Positions 1-5,696 are shown, counted from the stretch's first letter. The stretch: DNA of 6,678 nt from an uncultured Candidatus Melainabacteria bacterium (GCA_934773085.1 CAKVMU010000097.1:1-6678), one strand, 5' to 3'. Notes: a model not told the origin generated them from the letters alone. Made by a program: numbers and translations.

Positions 1-370
1 CAATACAGCCGGAGCCGGTTCCGATATCAAAAACCGTGGTTAATTCTTTTGCTTTTATTGTCTCAATTGCCTCTGTAACAAGAATTTCCGTTTCATCTCT
101 CGGTATTAATACATCAGGAGAAACTTTAAAAAATTCTCCCATAAACCAAGCTTCGCCGGTTATGTATTGAACGGGGAGTCTCTTTTCTGTGCGTAATTTA
201 ACTTTTTCGTTTAAAACTTCCAGTTGGTGTTCACTAGGAAAGATGCCTCTGGCCCAGTCAGCATCTGTGTAATTGCAAAAATGTTCAAGTAAAATTTTTA
301 TTTCACACTTCGCTTCATTGGGTTCAATACCAGCATCAATCAATGTTTTTGTAATCGTCTGAATGTTCAT
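1..370 (-). CDS. prmC: Peptide chain release factor N5-glutamine methyltransferase, N-terminal part (cut by window edge)
   Basis: PrmC (HemK) methylates the glutamine of the GGQ motif in release factors RF1 and RF2, using S-adenosylmethionine, in the cytoplasm. Translating the minus strand from the ATG at 370-368 gives 123 residues before the left edge. They include the linker motif of the family (RLPVQYITGE at about 64-73, then VLIPRDETEILV at 87-98) and the SAM-binding motif I, VFDIGTGSGCI, at 113-123. The family usually has IPRPETE, so the Asp in IPRDETE is a small variation. The catalytic NPPY motif lies outside the window. The start overlaps the end of the upstream gene by 35 bp and has only a weak GAAAG upstream, so translation is probably coupled. 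The gene appears to be third in a leftward operon. Many bacteria have prfA just upstream of prmC; here two unknown genes are there instead. The family assignment is firm from the two motifs; the start is likely but not certain. Confidence 0.93.
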   Translation of the reverse strand, partial: MNIQTITKTLIDAGIEPNEAKCEIKILLEHFCNYTDADWARGIFPSEHQLEVLNEKVKLRTEKRLPVQYITGEAWFMGEFFKVSPDVLIPRDETEILVTEAIETIKAKELTTVFDIGTGSGCI

Positions 371-842
371 TTAAAATACTTTCTATTTCGTTACGCAAAT
401 CTAATTTTGACAATTCGTCTGTATTTTTCTTCTCTATAGAATATTTTTTGCACAATCTGTCGTAGTAGTAAAGTTGTTTTTTTGTAGGTGCTTCTTTTGA
501 CATCTTTACTTCTTGCAGAAATTTGCGTTTCTTTTTGTCAAATTCTTTCTGCGCTTCTATCAGAGGGCGTTGTTTCTCTTTGTATTCATAATACTTTTTG
601 CACTCCCTGATGTAATCCCTTGTGTCTTTTAAAAAGTCAATATCATCAATAAAATCTGCTAAAAACGGAAATCTGGAGGCATTTAGTTCCTGATAATATC
701 TTTCGTCATCGAGAAATTTATTCAAAATACTTTCTACGCTATTACTTAAGTTTTGTTTAACTAAAGCTCTTAAAAAATTACAAACCCCGCTTTTCTGAGT
801 TTTATCAAAGGCGGGGTATATTCGATTCTTTATTTGGTACAT
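336..842 (-). CDS. Uncharacterised lysine-rich helical protein, 168 aa
   Basis: I do not recognise a named family. The protein is soluble, without signal peptide or membrane segment, and highly charged. Residues 85-115 are rich in Lys, Glu and Gln and may form a coiled coil. The C-terminal part (about 118-160, beginning APTKKQL and ending in a LRNEIESIL helix) loosely resembles the short 'PTxKQ...L' helical modules seen at the ends of some DNA-associated proteins. That is a weak pattern match and no function should be assigned from it. The ATG follows directly on the TAA of the upstream 59-codon gene (junction TAAATG), and the gene ends 35 bp inside prmC. This tight packing is good evidence that it is a real gene translated by coupling within one operon. 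A role in translation is possible only by association with prmC. Confidence 0.82.
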   Translation of the reverse strand: MYQIKNRIYPAFDKTQKSGVCNFLRALVKQNLSNSVESILNKFLDDERYYQELNASRFPFLADFIDDIDFLKDTRDYIRECKKYYEYKEKQRPLIEAQKEFDKKKRKFLQEVKMSKEAPTKKQLYYYDRLCKKYSIEKKNTDELSKLDLRNEIESILNEHSDDYKNID

Positions 843-1022
843 TTATCTCAATAAATCCTCTATCGTAAATCGTTTTCGTTGTTTGTCGTTCGCAAATTTG
901 ACAAGTCTTTCGTAAAACGGATTCGTCTGATATCCGGATGTGGGCTCTGGTTTAGGTTTTACTTTATTATCTAAATCTTTGTTCGTAATAACAGTGAACT
1001 TTGACTTTGTTTCGTCTGTCAT
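843..1022 (-). CDS. Small uncharacterised protein, 59 aa
   Basis: The minus strand from the ATG at 1022-1020 reads MTDETKSKFTVITNKDL... to ...RFTIEDLLR and stops with TAA at 845-843. A good ribosome binding site, GAGAGG, lies five bases upstream of the ATG (complement of 1028-1033). The stop abuts the ATG of the next gene without a gap. The peptide is hydrophilic, with a Lys/Pro middle (VKPKPEP, about 21-27) and a basic C-terminal segment. It has no signal peptide or membrane segment. It looks like a small adaptor or regulatory peptide, but nothing in it names a function. The strong start signal and exact junction with the next gene make it a credible first gene of the operon leading to prmC. 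Confidence 0.72.
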   Translation of the reverse strand: MTDETKSKFTVITNKDLDNKVKPKPEPTSGYQTNPFYERLVKFANDKQRKRFTIEDLLR

Positions 1023-1253
1023 AAAAGCCTCTCTTATCGTTAAATATCTCTTATGTATATATAAAGTATCTAACTTCTGAAAAATTGCCTTTTTTGCTGC
1101 TCATTATTAAGAATTGTAACAAACTTATATAAAAATCTCAAGATTGTAAATATTTCTCAATAATTTTCAGAATATTCGTACAAAAATTTTTCTTATGCTA
1201 CACTAAAAATATATGCCCTTTTTTTGTGAAAAAAAGGATAAAGGAAGGTTATT
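1023..1253. promoter_or_regulatory. Divergent intergenic region between the prmC operon and the phosphate transporter gene
   Basis: This AT-rich gap must hold the promoters of both divergent units. Leftward, a -10-like TATACA (complement of 1054-1059) with a weak TTCAGA 16 bases upstream is the best candidate. Rightward, TATGCT/TACACT at 1194-1204 is the best -10 candidate, with no convincing -35 (TTCGTA at 1175-1180, 18 bases before TACACT). The word AATTGTAACAAA at 1112-1123 recurs at 3415-3426 downstream of the recombinase gene; I cannot say whether this matters. No pho-box-like direct repeats stand out. The individual promoter calls are weak. Confidence 0.4.
1217..1237 (+). promoter_or_regulatory. 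Perfect 9-bp hairpin in the leader of the transporter gene
   Basis: CC plus seven T, a GTG loop, then seven A plus GG form a perfect inverted repeat. It ends four bases before the AAGGAAGG ribosome binding site (1241-1248) of the gene starting at 1254. In RNA it would be a mostly A-U stem close to the Shine-Dalgarno sequence, and could modulate translation or be a weak attenuator. It could also be a chance product of homopolymer runs. Confidence 0.35.
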
Positions 1254-3029
1254 ATGGACATATTTTCGATTTTTACGTTATGCGGAGGGCTGGCGTTTTT
1301 CTTATATGGCATAACGATTATGTCGGGAGGTTTGGAAAAAATTGCCGGAGGGCGTCTTGAGAGAATACTTAAGAAGATGACCTCAAACCCGTTGAAGAGT
1401 TTGGTATTTGGTGCGGGAATTACGGCGGCAGTTCAATCATCTTCGGCAGTAACGGTTATGTTAGTTGGTCTGGTTAATTCAGGCATCATGAAATTATCAC
1501 AAGCGATTGGCGTTATAATGGGGTCAAACATCGGTACTACTGTTACCGCTTGGATATTAAGTTTATCAGGGATTCAGAGTTCTAATTTCTTTGTAAGATT
1601 ATTAAAACCTGAATCCTTTTCTCCTATTATGGCGATAGTTGGTGTTGTTTTAATAATGGCAGCAAAAAGTAACAGAAGAAAAAATGTAGGTTCTGTTTTA
1701 ATAGGGTTCGCAATACTGATGTTTGGTATGGAAGTTATGGCGGATTCAATGGCTCCTTTAGCTGATATGCCAGGATTTTCACATATGATGACAATGTTTA
1801 CGAACCCAATACTTGGTGTGTTAGTCGGAACTGTTGTTACTGCAATTATTCAAAGTTCAGCAGCATCTATAGGTATATTGCAGGCATTGTCAATGGTTGG
1901 CGGAATGACATACGGAATGGCAATCCCGATAGTTATGGGACAAAATATTGGTACTTGTATTTCTGCAGTGTTATCAAGTATTGGTGTAAATACTGCAGCG
2001 AAACGTGTAGCTGCTGTTCACGTTTTGTTTAATGTATTTGGTGTGATAATTTGTTTGTCAGCGTTTGAATTAGGTAATGTAATATTTAAATTTGGATTTG
2101 TTCCGCAGAATATTTCACCATTCGGAATCGCTGTCGTACACTCAATATTTAATATAGCGACAACTATTATCTTATTCCCGTTCACTAAGTTGCTTGAAAA
2201 ATCTGCAATTGCTATTGTTCCGGAAAAAGAAACTAAGGACAAGACTGTTCTTCTCGACGAAAGATTGCTCCTCGCTCCGTCTTTTGCTATATCAGAAGCT
2301 TATAGGCAAACTATCAAAATGGCAGAAACTGTTGAATTTAACTTTATAAATTCAACAAAGATGCTTAAAAGTTATCATTCAAGAAAAGCCGAACAAATCA
2401 GAAATAATGAGATTAAAATTGATACGTATGAAGACAAATTAGATTCATTCTTGTTGAAATTATCCGGAAAGGAACTTTCAGAAGAAGACAGTAATCGTAT
2501 TTCTCAATTATTGTTGGCAATTGGTGATTATGAAAGAATTGGTGACCACGCTTCTTACATGTTAAAGATTGCAGAAAAATTGAAAGAGAGCGAACATAAA
2601 CTCTCAACAGATGCGGTAGAAGAATTAAAAGTAATTGTTCATGCTGTCTCAGAAATCTTTATGGTATCTTTTGAAGCATACAAAACTGATAATGCTCTGC
2701 TTGCGCAAGAGGTAGAACCGTTGGAAGCTGTTATCAAAAAAATTATTAGAAAGGTTAAAAACCGTCACATACAACGTCTTAAAGACGGTTTGTGTACGGC
2801 TGAGATAAGCTTTTTGTTCTCTGATTTGTTGAATGACTTGAGAAGAATAGCTGCGCATTGCGGAAATATTGCAACAAGTGTAATTCAGCTTCAAGACAAA
2901 ACAATAGATAAACACGAATATAATCACAGAAATAAAGATGAAGATTTGGAATTCGTAAGTAGATACGAAGATTACAAATCAAGATACTCTGTGTCAAAAC
3001 ATAAATCAGTGGAACAATTGGGAGTTTAA
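1254..3029 (+). CDS. Na+/phosphate cotransporter family protein with C-terminal PhoU-like domain, 591 aa
   Basis: This is a complete member of the NptA/Na-Pi cotransporter group (COG1283 type), expected in the inner membrane moving phosphate with sodium. The N-terminal half holds the family's inverted duplication: repeat one with QSSSA at 61-65 and GSNIGTT at 90-96, repeat two with QSSAA at 200-204 and GQNIGT at 229-234, among roughly eight to nine hydrophobic segments up to about residue 312. Residues about 345-550 form a PhoU-like helical domain, with ERIGDHA at 427-433 (the PhoU E-x-x-x-D metal-site pattern) and a degenerate counterpart LRRIAAHCGNIA at 529-540. The last 40 residues are charged and probably flexible. 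The length fits the two-domain form. The start is set by AAGGAAGG five bases upstream of the ATG. In some bacteria related proteins export phosphate, so direction of transport is open. The gene stands alone between divergent and terminator-like sequences. Confidence 0.94.
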   Translation: MDIFSIFTLCGGLAFFLYGITIMSGGLEKIAGGRLERILKKMTSNPLKSLVFGAGITAAVQSSSAVTVMLVGLVNSGIMKLSQAIGVIMGSNIGTTVTAWILSLSGIQSSNFFVRLLKPESFSPIMAIVGVVLIMAAKSNRRKNVGSVLIGFAILMFGMEVMADSMAPLADMPGFSHMMTMFTNPILGVLVGTVVTAIIQSSAASIGILQALSMVGGMTYGMAIPIVMGQNIGTCISAVLSSIGVNTAAKRVAAVHVLFNVFGVIICLSAFELGNVIFKFGFVPQNISPFGIAVVHSIFNIATTIILFPFTKLLEKSAIAIVPEKETKDKTVLLDERLLLAPSFAISEAYRQTIKMAETVEFNFINSTKMLKSYHSRKAEQIRNNEIKIDTYEDKLDSFLLKLSGKELSEEDSNRISQLLLAIGDYERIGDHASYMLKIAEKLKESEHKLSTDAVEELKVIVHAVSEIFMVSFEAYKTDNALLAQEVEPLEAVIKKIIRKVKNRHIQRLKDGLCTAEISFLFSDLLNDLRRIAAHCGNIATSVIQLQDKTIDKHEYNHRNKDEDLEFVSRYEDYKSRYSVSKHKSVEQLGV

Positions 3030-3059
3030 CAAATTTTAATGAAACTAACAAGGTAATCC

Positions 3060-3108
3060 AAATCTAAAATGGTATTTGAGCGTATAGCGAAAATACCATT
3101 TTAGATTT
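3060..3108 (+). terminator. Perfect 18-bp hairpin after the transporter gene
   Basis: Arms at 3060-3077 and 3091-3108 are exact reverse complements, with a 13-base loop (3078-3090). The hairpin begins 30 bases after the stop codon. The right arm ends in TTT and one further T follows, giving a short T tract on the plus strand; the mirrored A-run would serve the minus strand. It is the likely terminator of the transporter gene. The stem is long and perfect for its low GC content, so a regulatory or mRNA-stabilising hairpin is an alternative. Confidence 0.7.
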
Positions 3109-3272
3109 TCGCATTAAAAATATACCATAAGGTGGTAAATAATGTTCTCCTTTTATATGTCTACTCTAACATACTTTGCTGGATTTCATTAAAATTTGAG
3201 AAGGTCTCATATTTTAAGTTGTATTTTAATAATATCAATAGAACTAAATTAGCCTAATGACAAAAGTCATAG

Positions 3273-3320
3273 TATCCAATATGTTACAAAAAAAGTAACA
3301 CAATACAAATTGTGTTACAT
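3273..3320. repeat. Left recombinase-site assembly
   Basis: TATCCAATATGT at 3273-3284 is followed, after ten bases, by arms GTAACACAAT (3295-3304) and ATTGTGTTAC (3309-3318) around the centre ACAA. Read as 11-6-11, the right arm TTGTGTTACAT matches 9 of 11 bases of the XerD arm of E. coli dif (TTATGTTAAAT, from memory). An extra half-site AATATGTTAC (3278-3287) matches the arm at 8 of 10 positions and forms a further inverted pair, GTTAC-A7-GTAAC (3283-3299). Confidence 0.6.
3288..3318 (-). terminator. Rho-independent terminator-like hairpin for the recombinase transcript
   Basis: On the minus strand the left near-palindrome reads as a 10-bp stem with a UUGU loop (3318-3295), followed at once by seven T (complement of 3294-3288). 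This is a classic intrinsic terminator layout, about 160 bases past the recombinase stop codon, though with few G-C pairs. The same bases are the left copy of the repeated site, so they may serve both purposes. The right copy has no T tract on either strand. Confidence 0.5.
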
Positions 3321-3478
3321 GGGGGTAAATATAATTTGAACAAAAAGTCAAATTACAAAACCCTTGCAATTTATATATCGGCATTTTATTTAAAATCTTT
3401 AATATTTTTTGAAAAATTGTAACAAAATTTAACATATATTTCTCAAAATGCTTATTTAACAAGAATTTATTTCTACTT

Positions 3479-4024
3479 TTATAAACTAAATGCATTTAAG
3501 CTAGAATCAATAATATCTTGGTTTATACCAATATATCGAAGTGTAACTGATGGAGCAGAATGATTTAAAATGCTTTGTAATAAAGCAACGTCTTTATTTT
3601 CCTGATAAAAATGATATCCAAAAGTTTTCCTGAGTGTATGAGTTCCAATTCTATATTTAATTCCTGCTTGAAAACAAGCGTTATTAATAATTCTATATGC
3701 TTGAATTCTTGTAATAGCCTTGCCACCTCTTTGACTAGAAAATAGCCAATCTTCGGGGTGTTTGCCTATCAAATATTCATTCATTTCTGTTTTAAAAGAA
3801 TTGGTAATAGGGAATCGCTTTAGTTTACCAGTTTTCTGTTCTTTTATTTCAATATAGTTTTTATTTAAAACATCTTTAACTTTAAGTTTTAAGATATCAG
3901 AAATCCTCAATCCGCTATTTATACCCATTAAAAATAATAAATAATTACGAGTGCTGTGCTCTTTTAAAATTCGTTTTACTAGGTTAATTGTTTCCCTATC
4001 TCGTATTGGTTCTACATATTCCAT
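3479..4024 (-). CDS. Tyrosine recombinase/integrase, catalytic domain only, 181 aa
   Basis: Phage-integrase family enzyme that cuts and rejoins DNA through a 3'-phosphotyrosine. All expected active-site residues are visible: Arg40 in GLRISDIL, Lys64 in EQKTGK, His129 and Arg132 in THTLRKT, His155 in LNHSAP and the nucleophile Tyr164 in LRYIGI. The usual N-terminal SAM-like core-binding domain (about 100 residues) is absent. The start is not an accident of truncation: AAGGAG sits six bases upstream of the ATG (complement of 4031-4036). The size and architecture match FimB/FimE-type DNA inverters and a group of solitary integrases of about 180 residues that I associate with Firmicutes. It is transcribed away from the 491-residue gene, and is flanked by inverted near-palindromic sites at 3295-3318 and 4096-4119. 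The 12-bp word TATCCAATATGT lies 50-61 bp upstream of its start, inside the promoter region; its complement contains a possible -35, TTGGAT. This suggests autoregulation by binding to its own site. Family certain; substrate inferred. Confidence 0.93.
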   Translation of the reverse strand: MEYVEPIRDRETINLVKRILKEHSTRNYLLFLMGINSGLRISDILKLKVKDVLNKNYIEIKEQKTGKLKRFPITNSFKTEMNEYLIGKHPEDWLFSSQRGGKAITRIQAYRIINNACFQAGIKYRIGTHTLRKTFGYHFYQENKDVALLQSILNHSAPSVTLRYIGINQDIIDSSLNAFSL

Positions 4025-4073
4025 ATATTACTCCTTAAATTACTTGTTTATATTACTTTCCACATACGAAAAA

Positions 4074-4123
4074 TATCCAATATGTGTCCAATTATGTAAC
4101 ACAATTTGTATTGTGTTACATAA
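4074..4123. repeat. Right recombinase-site assembly
   Basis: TATCCAATATGT at 4074-4085 and, after ten bases, arms GTAACACAAT (4096-4105) and ATTGTGTTAC (4110-4119) around the centre TTGT. The symmetry extends four bases further on each side (4092-4123), giving 14-bp arms. The centre is the reverse complement of the left copy's ACAA. The site lies between the recombinase start (4024) and the start of the divergent gene (4185), in the shared promoter region. Confidence 0.62.
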
Positions 4124-4138
4124 AGCAAAAAGTAAGAT
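4111..4138 (+). promoter_or_regulatory. Weak promoter candidate for the 491-residue protein gene
   Basis: TTGTGT (4111-4116) and TAAGAT (4133-4138) are separated by 16 bases and would give a leader of about 40 bases before the ATG at 4185. The -35 half falls inside the right arm of the recombinase site, so a protein bound there could block or alter transcription. Both hexamers are imperfect (3/6 and 4/6), so this is only the best local candidate. Confidence 0.25.
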
Positions 4139-4184
4139 GCAAATAAGTAAAACATAGTAAAAAAAAGAGAACGGAGTGTGAACA

Positions 4185-5660
4185 ATGACAATCTTACCAG
4201 AACAGTTATCGCATACTTTACAACAAAAAGTTGTGGTAAATGGCAAAGTAGACTTAGAAAAATTGCAAGAAATTGCAAACAGTCAAAATCAAAAATTAGC
4301 AGAAGAAGCCGGCAAAATACTTCAGGCTGAATTAAGTGGGTCTGGTAGTGCCACTGGAATCGGTGACTCATATGAACCAACAACTCAAAATGGCGTTGGA
4401 AAATATATTTCTGATTGGTGGTCTGATAGAGATAAAATTTCTACCGATGGCAAAGATGATGGAAAAATTTCTACAGGAGAAAAAGCTGAATTTTTAGCAA
4501 AAGGCTTTGCTGGTGGAATTGTAAAAAGTATAGCTAAAAATCCTGTTGAATCTGCTGTTGCAATAGGTGGAACTGCAGTTGTTGCATACGGTGCAACGAG
4601 TGCTTTGGCTGCCTTGGGAGTAGCAGCAGGACCAATAGTTGCAGCAGGTCTTGTGCTTGTAGGTCTTGGCTTCGGCGCAAAAGCTATTTATGATGGCTTA
4701 AAAGGGGCTAAAGAAGCAGATAATGACGGCACTGCAAAAGCTGGATATGAAGAAGCTGGAACAGGTGCTGCAGTGGTTGCATTATCAGCGCTTGGTGGTC
4801 GTAAAATGGGCAAATCTAAACCGACAGAAACAGCAAAACCGGTATCGGCAGAAATGCCAGCTGCGAATGCTGCAGAGCCTTCGTTAGAAACAGCTTCAGC
4901 AAAAACTCCTCCAGTAGAGGCAAAAATGCCTGTTGAACCACAACCTGCAAACATTGCTAAGCCAGCAGAAGCAAAACCAACAAAAACAAAAGCTGTTACG
5001 ATGTCAGAATTGCAACGCCAAGCAAGACTTGATAAAGCAGGATTTACTGAAGATGTAATTGCTAATTTGAAAAATGAAAAATTCTCATATGGTAAAGCTC
5101 AAATGGAAGATGCCTTAAAAATGGTTGAATACTTAGAAAGCAGAATTGCTAATGGTGAAAAAATAACACCTGATTTGATTAGAAATGCAATCGAAGAATG
5201 TGATGGACTATATGCACAACCAGGGTATGGTAGGCTGTATCAACAAGAACAGTTAGAAGTACTTAATAAATATTGGTCAAAAGCAGAAGAAGTAAGAGCT
5301 GCATACAAAAAAGAGGGACGCTTCTTTACTGATAGTGAGAGAATAGCTACAGAAGCTGCTCAACGAAAGGCAACACTCGATAAAGCAGGATTTACTGAAG
5401 ATGTAATTGCTAATTTGAAAAATGTAGAATTCTCATATGGTAAAGGTCAAATGGAAAATACCTTAAAAATGGTTGAATACTTAGAAGGTAGAATTGCTAA
5501 TGGTGAAAAAATAACACCTGATTTGATTAGAAATGCAATCGAAAAATGTGATGGACCATATGCAGAACCAGGGTATGGTAGTCTATATCAACAAGAACAA
5601 CTTGGAATTTTGGCTAAATATTGGACACACGGCAAAGAGTTGATGGATGTTTATAAATAA
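4185..5660 (+). CDS. Uncharacterised 491-aa protein: EF-hand-like loop, Gly/Ala hydrophobic region, two C-terminal repeats
   Basis: I recognise no named family. Order of parts: a short helical N-terminus without signal peptide (1-50); a Gly/Ser link; a loop DGKDDGKISTGE at 88-99 that fits the EF-hand calcium-loop spacing (Asp1, Asp5, Gly6, Ile8, Glu12) but has Lys at position 3; a Gly/Ala-rich hydrophobic stretch at about 122-170, possibly two membrane-inserting helices with glycine-zipper spacing, and a shorter one at 192-205; a Pro/Ala/Lys/Glu linker (about 210-272); then two repeats of 89 residues (282-370 and 398-486) with about 80 per cent identity, each containing LDKAGFTEDVIANLKN and ITPDLIRNAIE. 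GGAG eight bases upstream supports the start. The build suggests a secreted or membrane-interacting, modular surface or toxin-like protein, but this is inference from composition only. The recombinase site 65 bp upstream makes switchable expression conceivable. The gene ends in strong hairpins and appears monocistronic. Confidence 0.85.
   Translation: MTILPEQLSHTLQQKVVVNGKVDLEKLQEIANSQNQKLAEEAGKILQAELSGSGSATGIGDSYEPTTQNGVGKYISDWWSDRDKISTDGKDDGKISTGEKAEFLAKGFAGGIVKSIAKNPVESAVAIGGTAVVAYGATSALAALGVAAGPIVAAGLVLVGLGFGAKAIYDGLKGAKEADNDGTAKAGYEEAGTGAAVVALSALGGRKMGKSKPTETAKPVSAEMPAANAAEPSLETASAKTPPVEAKMPVEPQPANIAKPAEAKPTKTKAVTMSELQRQARLDKAGFTEDVIANLKNEKFSYGKAQMEDALKMVEYLESRIANGEKITPDLIRNAIEECDGLYAQPGYGRLYQQEQLEVLNKYWSKAEEVRAAYKKEGRFFTDSERIATEAAQRKATLDKAGFTEDVIANLKNVEFSYGKGQMENTLKMVEYLEGRIANGEKITPDLIRNAIEKCDGPYAEPGYGSLYQQEQLGILAKYWTHGKELMDVYK
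5028..5642 (+). repeat. Two in-frame DNA repeats, period 348 bp
   Basis: Units 5028-5294 and 5376-5642 encode the repeated domain. They share long identical runs, including about 46 bases from 5031 (copy at 5379) and a run of similar length encoding RIANGEKITPDLIRNAIE. Silent positions are also conserved, pointing to recent duplication or ongoing gene conversion. The 81-base spacer encodes a charged helix. The copy number could change by recombination without breaking the frame. Confidence 0.88.
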
Positions 5661-5665
5661 ATTAG

Positions 5666-5696
5666 CAAACGTTAAATATTTACTAACATTTGTTTT
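5666..5696 (+). terminator. Weak hairpin with T tract after the 491-residue gene
   Basis: CAAA-C-GTTA (5666-5674) pairs with TAAC-A-TTTG (5684-5692) with one mismatch, and TTTT follows (5693-5696). It starts five bases after the stop codon. The stem is AT-rich and may be marginal; the stronger hairpin directly after it may do the work. Confidence 0.35.

Larger units (their letters stand above)
3109..3478. other. AT-rich gene-free stretch downstream of both the transporter and the recombinase genes
   Basis: No convincing gene is present; the one long open frame here (3244-3495, minus) is low-complexity Phe/Ile/Leu-rich and lacks a start signal. What I see: a Shine-Dalgarno-like AAGGTGG (3129-3135) before a 16-codon frame at 3142-3192; a hairpin with 11-base arms and one mismatch, 3191-3201 with 3205-3215, loop AGG; a short palindrome ATGAC-AAAA-GTCAT at 3257-3270; the left recombinase-site assembly (3273-3320); a perfect -10 hexamer TATAAT at 3330-3335 with only TTGTGT 14 bases upstream, a poor spacing; and an 8-bp inverted repeat TAATTTGA/TCAAATTA (3332-3339, 3348-3355) over that hexamer. 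The rest, to the recombinase stop, is plain AT-rich sequence. Confidence 0.5.
3273..4121. mobile_element. Candidate recombinase unit: integrase gene between two matching sites
   Basis: A lone tyrosine recombinase gene lies between two assemblies placed exactly 801 bp apart. Each has TATCCAATATGT, a 10-base unrelated gap, and a 24-base near-palindrome. The near-palindromes are exact inverted copies of each other because their centres are reversed, whereas the 12-bp words are direct copies. Three readings are possible: an invertible segment (3319-4095) flipped by the enclosed recombinase; a minimal integrated element with terminal repeats; or paired operators/terminators around an autoregulated gene. 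The catalytic-domain-only recombinase, like the FimB/FimE inverters in architecture, favours the first. No cargo gene is present inside. This is inference from repeat geometry. Confidence 0.45.

Noticed and set aside
2018..3051. Several minus-strand frames inside the transporter gene
   Set aside because: They lie antisense to a gene with clear family motifs throughout, and their products have no coherent composition.
3330..3335. Perfect TATAAT as a promoter reading rightward
   Set aside because: The only -35-like hexamer (TTGTGT) is 14 bases away, too close, and no gene lies downstream on that strand until past the recombinase. It could still make an antisense transcript.
3244..3495. 83-codon open frame on the minus strand downstream of the recombinase
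   Set aside because: Its product is a low-complexity Phe/Ile/Leu/Cys-rich string typical of AT-rich non-coding DNA. It runs through the terminator-like hairpin and repeated site and overlaps the recombinase end.
3479..4024. Recombinase as a truncated pseudogene of a full-length integrase
   Set aside because: All six catalytic residues are present and an ideal AAGGAG ribosome binding site precedes the ATG, so a naturally short enzyme is the better reading.
3295..4119. CRISPR-like repeats
   Set aside because: There are only two copies, about 800 bp apart with a gene between them, and no spacer pattern.
3273..4121. Simple attL/attR of an integrated element
   Set aside because: The 12-bp words are direct repeats, but the crossover-like centres are reverse complements and the gap sequences differ. 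A normal integration gives identical direct cores, so this is kept only as an alternative.
4048..4383. Open frames on the minus strand across the divergent promoter region (4040-4246 and 4048-4383)
   Set aside because: They overlap the well-supported rightward gene and the repeated site, encode Phe/Leu/Cys-rich non-protein-like sequence and have no start signals.
4688..4954. 88-codon antisense frame rich in Ala, Ser and Gly
   Set aside because: It is the complement of the low-complexity Ala/Pro/Lys linker codons of the rightward gene; the openness follows from that bias.
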